A stretch of 8,723 bases of DNA, from positions 1 through 8,723 of the forward strand of contig JAGOBP010000134.1 in assembly GCA_017999195.1 (NCBI GenBank), written 5' to 3'. Under the pieces are notes generated by a model. It searched no databases. It saw only the letters and a list, made by a program, of their open reading frames with translations, and was not told the origin of the DNA. This stretch comes from Thermoflexales bacterium (lineage in GTDB: Bacteria > Chloroflexota > Anaerolineae > Fen-1058). Each line of letters starts with the position of its first letter. The stretch's first letter is position 1. Positions 6,592 through 8,723 of this stretch are shown in pieces. A program made the position numbers and the translations under genes.

Positions 6592-6624
6592 CGTGTACGC
6601 TCCAGCCCATAGACTTGCGACTTA

Positions 6625-6633
6625 AGCATAACA
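6625..6633 (-). promoter_or_regulatory. Possible extended -10 promoter of the receiver-roadblock gene
   Basis: On the - strand the sequence TGTTATGCT contains TG-N-TATGCT, an extended -10 element about 33 nt before the GTG at 6591. I see no good -35 box at 16-18 bp. If active, it would let this gene be transcribed separately from the kinase. Confidence is low because a single short element is weak evidence. Confidence 0.3.
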
Positions 6634-6670
6634 CGGAATGAATTGCCGCCGCGTTTCTATCGAGTTACGA

Positions 6671-7474
6671 TTAAGTGACTGGGGGCGCACTGGCCGCAAA
6701 GAGGTAACCTACGCCGCGCACGTTGAGGACAAAGATGGGTTGATCGGGATCAGGCTCGATCTTCTGGCGCAGCCGCCGAATGTGCACCCGCACAATCGCG
6801 CGCGACTCGTGCTCATCGGCATCATAGCCCTGAACCGCCGCAACCAGTTCGCGCGGCGAAATCACCAGATCAGGATGTTCCATTAAATAAGCCAGCATCT
6901 TGAATTCGGTCAACGTCAAATCAAGCAATTGTTCATTCGCCACGGCGACGTGCCGTTGCAAGTCCAGATTGATACCCCGCAATTTCAAATGGCGCTCGGT
7001 CGCCATCGGCGGCGCGTCTGCGCCCAGCGGCGGCTGCAATTCCACAATGGCCCGCTGCATCAGGCCCACCAGATCGCGCTGCCGCAGCATCTGCGCGCGA
7101 TGGCCCAGGCCGCGCTGTACGCTGGCCACAATATCACCCACCGCAGCCGGCTTGAGCAGGTAATCAAACGCGCCGCGCCGCATGGCGGCAATCGCCGACT
7201 CCAGCGTGCCATGGGCGGTCAGCATCACAATGACGGTATCCGGCGACAACTGCTTGGCCGCTTCGGTCACTTGCAAGCCGTCCATGCCCTTCATCTTCAG
7301 ATCGAGCAGCATCAGATCGATGGTCGCTTGCTTCAAGATTTCCAGCGCCGTTTCGCCGCCGTCGGCCATCGAGACGTGAAAGCCCTCTTGCTCCAAGATT
7401 TCCTGCAATGATTCGCGCATGGCGCGTTCATCATCAACCACTAGAATGTGCGGGATGGAGTTTTGATTGTTCAT
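6671..7474 (-). CDS. Response regulator, receiver plus winged-helix DNA-binding domain
   Basis: This 267-residue protein is a predicted two-component transcription factor. The receiver spans about 9-122, with acidic residues D14/D15, phospho-acceptor D58 in LLDLKMKGMDG, T86 in MLTAHG and K108 in LLKPA. The stretch TAHGTLESAIAAMRRGAFDYLLKP is of the NtrC/AtoC receiver type. The C-terminal half (about 163-260) is an OmpR/PhoB-like winged helix: LTLTEFKMLAYLMEHP, RELVAAV, the recognition helix RAIVRVHIRRLRQKI, and the wing VLNVRGVGYLF. A long linker (about 123-162) joins them. There is no sigma54 AAA+ domain despite the NtrC-like receiver. ATG 7474 gives the receiver-like start MNNQNSIPHILVVDDE with a weak GAGA upstream. 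The frame can be extended to 7567 but only through the TAGT-N4 repeats, so that extension is rejected. Confidence 0.92.
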   Translation of the reverse strand: MNNQNSIPHILVVDDERAMRESLQEILEQEGFHVSMADGGETALEILKQATIDLMLLDLKMKGMDGLQVTEAAKQLSPDTVIVMLTAHGTLESAIAAMRRGAFDYLLKPAAVGDIVASVQRGLGHRAQMLRQRDLVGLMQRAIVELQPPLGADAPPMATERHLKLRGINLDLQRHVAVANEQLLDLTLTEFKMLAYLMEHPDLVISPRELVAAVQGYDADEHESRAIVRVHIRRLRQKIEPDPDQPIFVLNVRGVGYLFAASAPPVT

Positions 7475-7482
7475 AATTCTCG

Positions 7483-7522
7483 TAGTCCAGTAGTTCGATA
7501 GTCTGATAGTCCGATAGTCGAA
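7483..7522 (+). repeat. Array of five 8-bp TAGT-N4 tandem units
   Basis: Five contiguous units in exact 8-bp phase read TAGTCCAG, TAGTTCGA, TAGTCTGA, TAGTCCGA and TAGTCGAA; the consensus is TAGTCYGA. TAGT is invariant and the second half varies. A decayed unit, TTGTCTGC, sits in phase at 7531-7538. The array ends 8 bp before the start codon of the winged-helix regulator, so it occupies its leader or promoter region. Confidence 0.85.
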
Positions 7523-7562
7523 CGGATCGATTGTCTGCAGATAGCGATAAAACAGGTGATAA

Positions 7563-7594
7563 CGCAACTACAAGACTACGCGACTAACAAACTA
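7563..7594 (-). repeat. Opposing array of four 8-bp TAGT-N4 units
   Basis: On the + strand four in-phase octamers end in ACTA: CGCAACTA, CAAGACTA, CGCGACTA and ACAAACTA. On the - strand these read as TAGT-N4 units, so the array is inverted relative to the one at 7483-7522. The 40 bp between the two arrays have no other recognised feature. In the - strand transcript the two arrays could pair through TAGT/ACTA blocks to form a long imperfect hairpin. The array lies 6 bp past the kinase stop codon. Confidence 0.75.
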
Positions 7595-7600
7595 TCCCAC

Positions 7601-8723
7601 TTACTCATCAACCGTTTGTCGATCCAGCGGCAGCGCAATGGTAAACGTCGTGCCAGCGCCCGGTGCGCCATTCACGGTGATGCGACCGCCATGTCGTTGG
7701 ATGATACCATAGCTGACGGCTAAACCTAAACCGGTGCCGGTCGCTTTCGTCGTATAAAACGGCTCAAAGATTTTGGCGGCTTCATCGGGGCTGATACCCG
7801 GCCCGGTATCATGCACGGCGACGTGCAGCCAGCCTTCATTCGCCGTCGAACTCACGCTTAACTCGCCGCCGTCCGGCATCGCTTCGATCGCATTGACGAC
7901 CAGATTAAGCAGTACTTGCGTCAACTGATCGGGCACACCCACAATCGGCAGCAGATTAGTTTGCAACTGTGTCTGGACTTGAATACGACCATGTTCCAGG
8001 CGCTTGTTCGATAAGGCCAACACGTTCTCAATCAAATGATTCACGTCGGTTGAAGCAGCGCGGCCCTTCGACGGCCGATAGAACTCCAGCGTCCGCTGGA
8101 CCAGCGTAATCAGGCGCTCGGTTTCTTCCTGCGCCATGCCCAGATAATGCTGCTTCTTCTCATCCGTCAGCGGCCGCTTCAACACCAGATACAAGCAGTT
8201 GTGAATCGCTTGCAACGGATTATTGATCTCATGCGCAATCGATGCGGCCAGGCGGCCGGTGGCCGCCAACTTCTCCGCCTGAATCAATTGCGCCTGCGAC
8301 CGCTCCAGTTCGCGCGCAAAGTCGGCCAGTTCGCCGTATAGCCGCGCATTCTCGGTCGCTACCGCCACGGCTGCCGCCAAAAATTGCAGCAATTCCAAAT
8401 CATCGCTGGTGAAGACGCCTTCATCGCGATTCAACACCACAATCGCGCCCAGTACGCGGCTCTTCACAATCAACGGCACGGCCAACAGATTACGGATACG
8501 CAACTCATAGGGCAGCAGATCGGGCTGCGGTTCATTCGACACTAACGGCTCGTGCGTAGCCACCAACCGTCCGATCAGGCCGCCGCCGATCTGTTCGGCA
8601 TCGGCACGAATCCACGTCTCGACCGCATCCAGTGTGTTGCGGAATTGCAGTTCGCCCGATTCGGCATCGAATAACACCAGCGAGCCGGCCTCGACGTGCA
8701 GCGTTTGGCGGATGCTATGCAGC
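7601..8723 (-). CDS. GAF-domain sensor histidine kinase, NtrB-like (5' partial)
   Basis: This is a two-component sensor kinase, the likely phosphodonor of the two regulators after it. The frame is open to the window edge, giving 373 visible residues. The GTG at 8677 is internal, since the preceding HSIRQTLHVEAGSLV continues the domain. Residues 1 to about 125 form a GAF domain (LLAVPLIVKSRVLGAIVVLN is its core), then a short coiled-coil linker (LYGELADFARELERSQAQL). The H-box is AASIAHEINNPLQAI with the phospho-acceptor His encoded at 8231-8233. The ATPase domain has the N-box LLNLVVNAIEAMPDGG, the G1 box DTGPGIS, the F-box FEPFYTTK, the G2 box GTGLGLAVSYGI, and a final GAGTTFTIALP. HEINNP with this ATPase arrangement is typical of NtrB-like (HPK4) kinases. 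No membrane segment is visible, so this part is cytoplasmic; the signal sensed is unknown. Confidence 0.94.
   Translation of the reverse strand, partial: LHSIRQTLHVEAGSLVLFDAESGELQFRNTLDAVETWIRADAEQIGGGLIGRLVATHEPLVSNEPQPDLLPYELRIRNLLAVPLIVKSRVLGAIVVLNRDEGVFTSDDLELLQFLAAAVAVATENARLYGELADFARELERSQAQLIQAEKLAATGRLAASIAHEINNPLQAIHNCLYLVLKRPLTDEKKQHYLGMAQEETERLITLVQRTLEFYRPSKGRAASTDVNHLIENVLALSNKRLEHGRIQVQTQLQTNLLPIVGVPDQLTQVLLNLVVNAIEAMPDGGELSVSSTANEGWLHVAVHDTGPGISPDEAAKIFEPFYTTKATGTGLGLAVSYGIIQRHGGRITVNGAPGAGTTFTIALPLDRQTVDE

Noticed and set aside
7475..7567. Longer start for the winged-helix regulator at 7567
   Set aside because: The extension only translates the TAGT-N4 repeats and spacer; the receiver domain begins right after ATG 7474.
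7483..7594. CRISPR array
   Set aside because: Units are 8 bp with no spacers of constant length, and no cas genes are present.

Overview
The window is a moderately GC-rich bacterial chromosome segment with tight gene packing, frequent GTG starts and good Shine-Dalgarno sites. No gene is a firm taxonomic marker. The mix of a Liv-type transporter, a MoaA and a two-component cluster with a receiver-roadblock protein would suit a Chloroflexota (Anaerolineae-like) genome, but that is a tentative inference. There are no RNA genes, insertion sequences, CRISPR arrays or signs of recent transfer.

Positions 1-4482 (+ strand) hold a branched-chain amino acid/amide (HAAT-family) ABC transporter operon in canonical order: substrate-binding protein (5' end outside the window), permeases LivH and LivM, ATPases LivG and LivF. 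The last four genes overlap or nearly abut, so they are translationally coupled. A perfect 13-bp hairpin separates the binding-protein gene from livH. The two ATPases are complementary in an unusual way: LivG has a degenerate signature motif and LivF has Gln in place of the switch His. The predicted heterodimer therefore has one complete and one doubly degenerate ATP site.

Positions 4483-4740 are intergenic. They contain a possible liv terminator, a perfect 7-bp hairpin, a strong sigma70-type promoter (TTGACA, 17 bp, TACAAT) and a perfect inverted repeat overlapping its -35 box. The promoter drives a solitary moaA (4741-5718), the radical-SAM enzyme of the first step of molybdenum cofactor synthesis. 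A bidirectional intrinsic terminator (5720-5756) separates moaA from the convergent genes that follow.

Positions 5773-8723 (- strand) hold a signalling cluster, in transcription order: a GAF-containing, NtrB-like histidine kinase (N-terminus outside the window), a receiver/winged-helix response regulator, and a second response regulator whose output half looks like a roadblock/LC7 domain. The 126-bp gap between kinase and first regulator carries two oppositely oriented arrays of 8-bp TAGT-N4 units. This is the least explained sequence in the window. A plausible working model is that the kinase phosphorylates both regulators, one acting on DNA and the other through protein contacts; that pairing is inferred from gene order.
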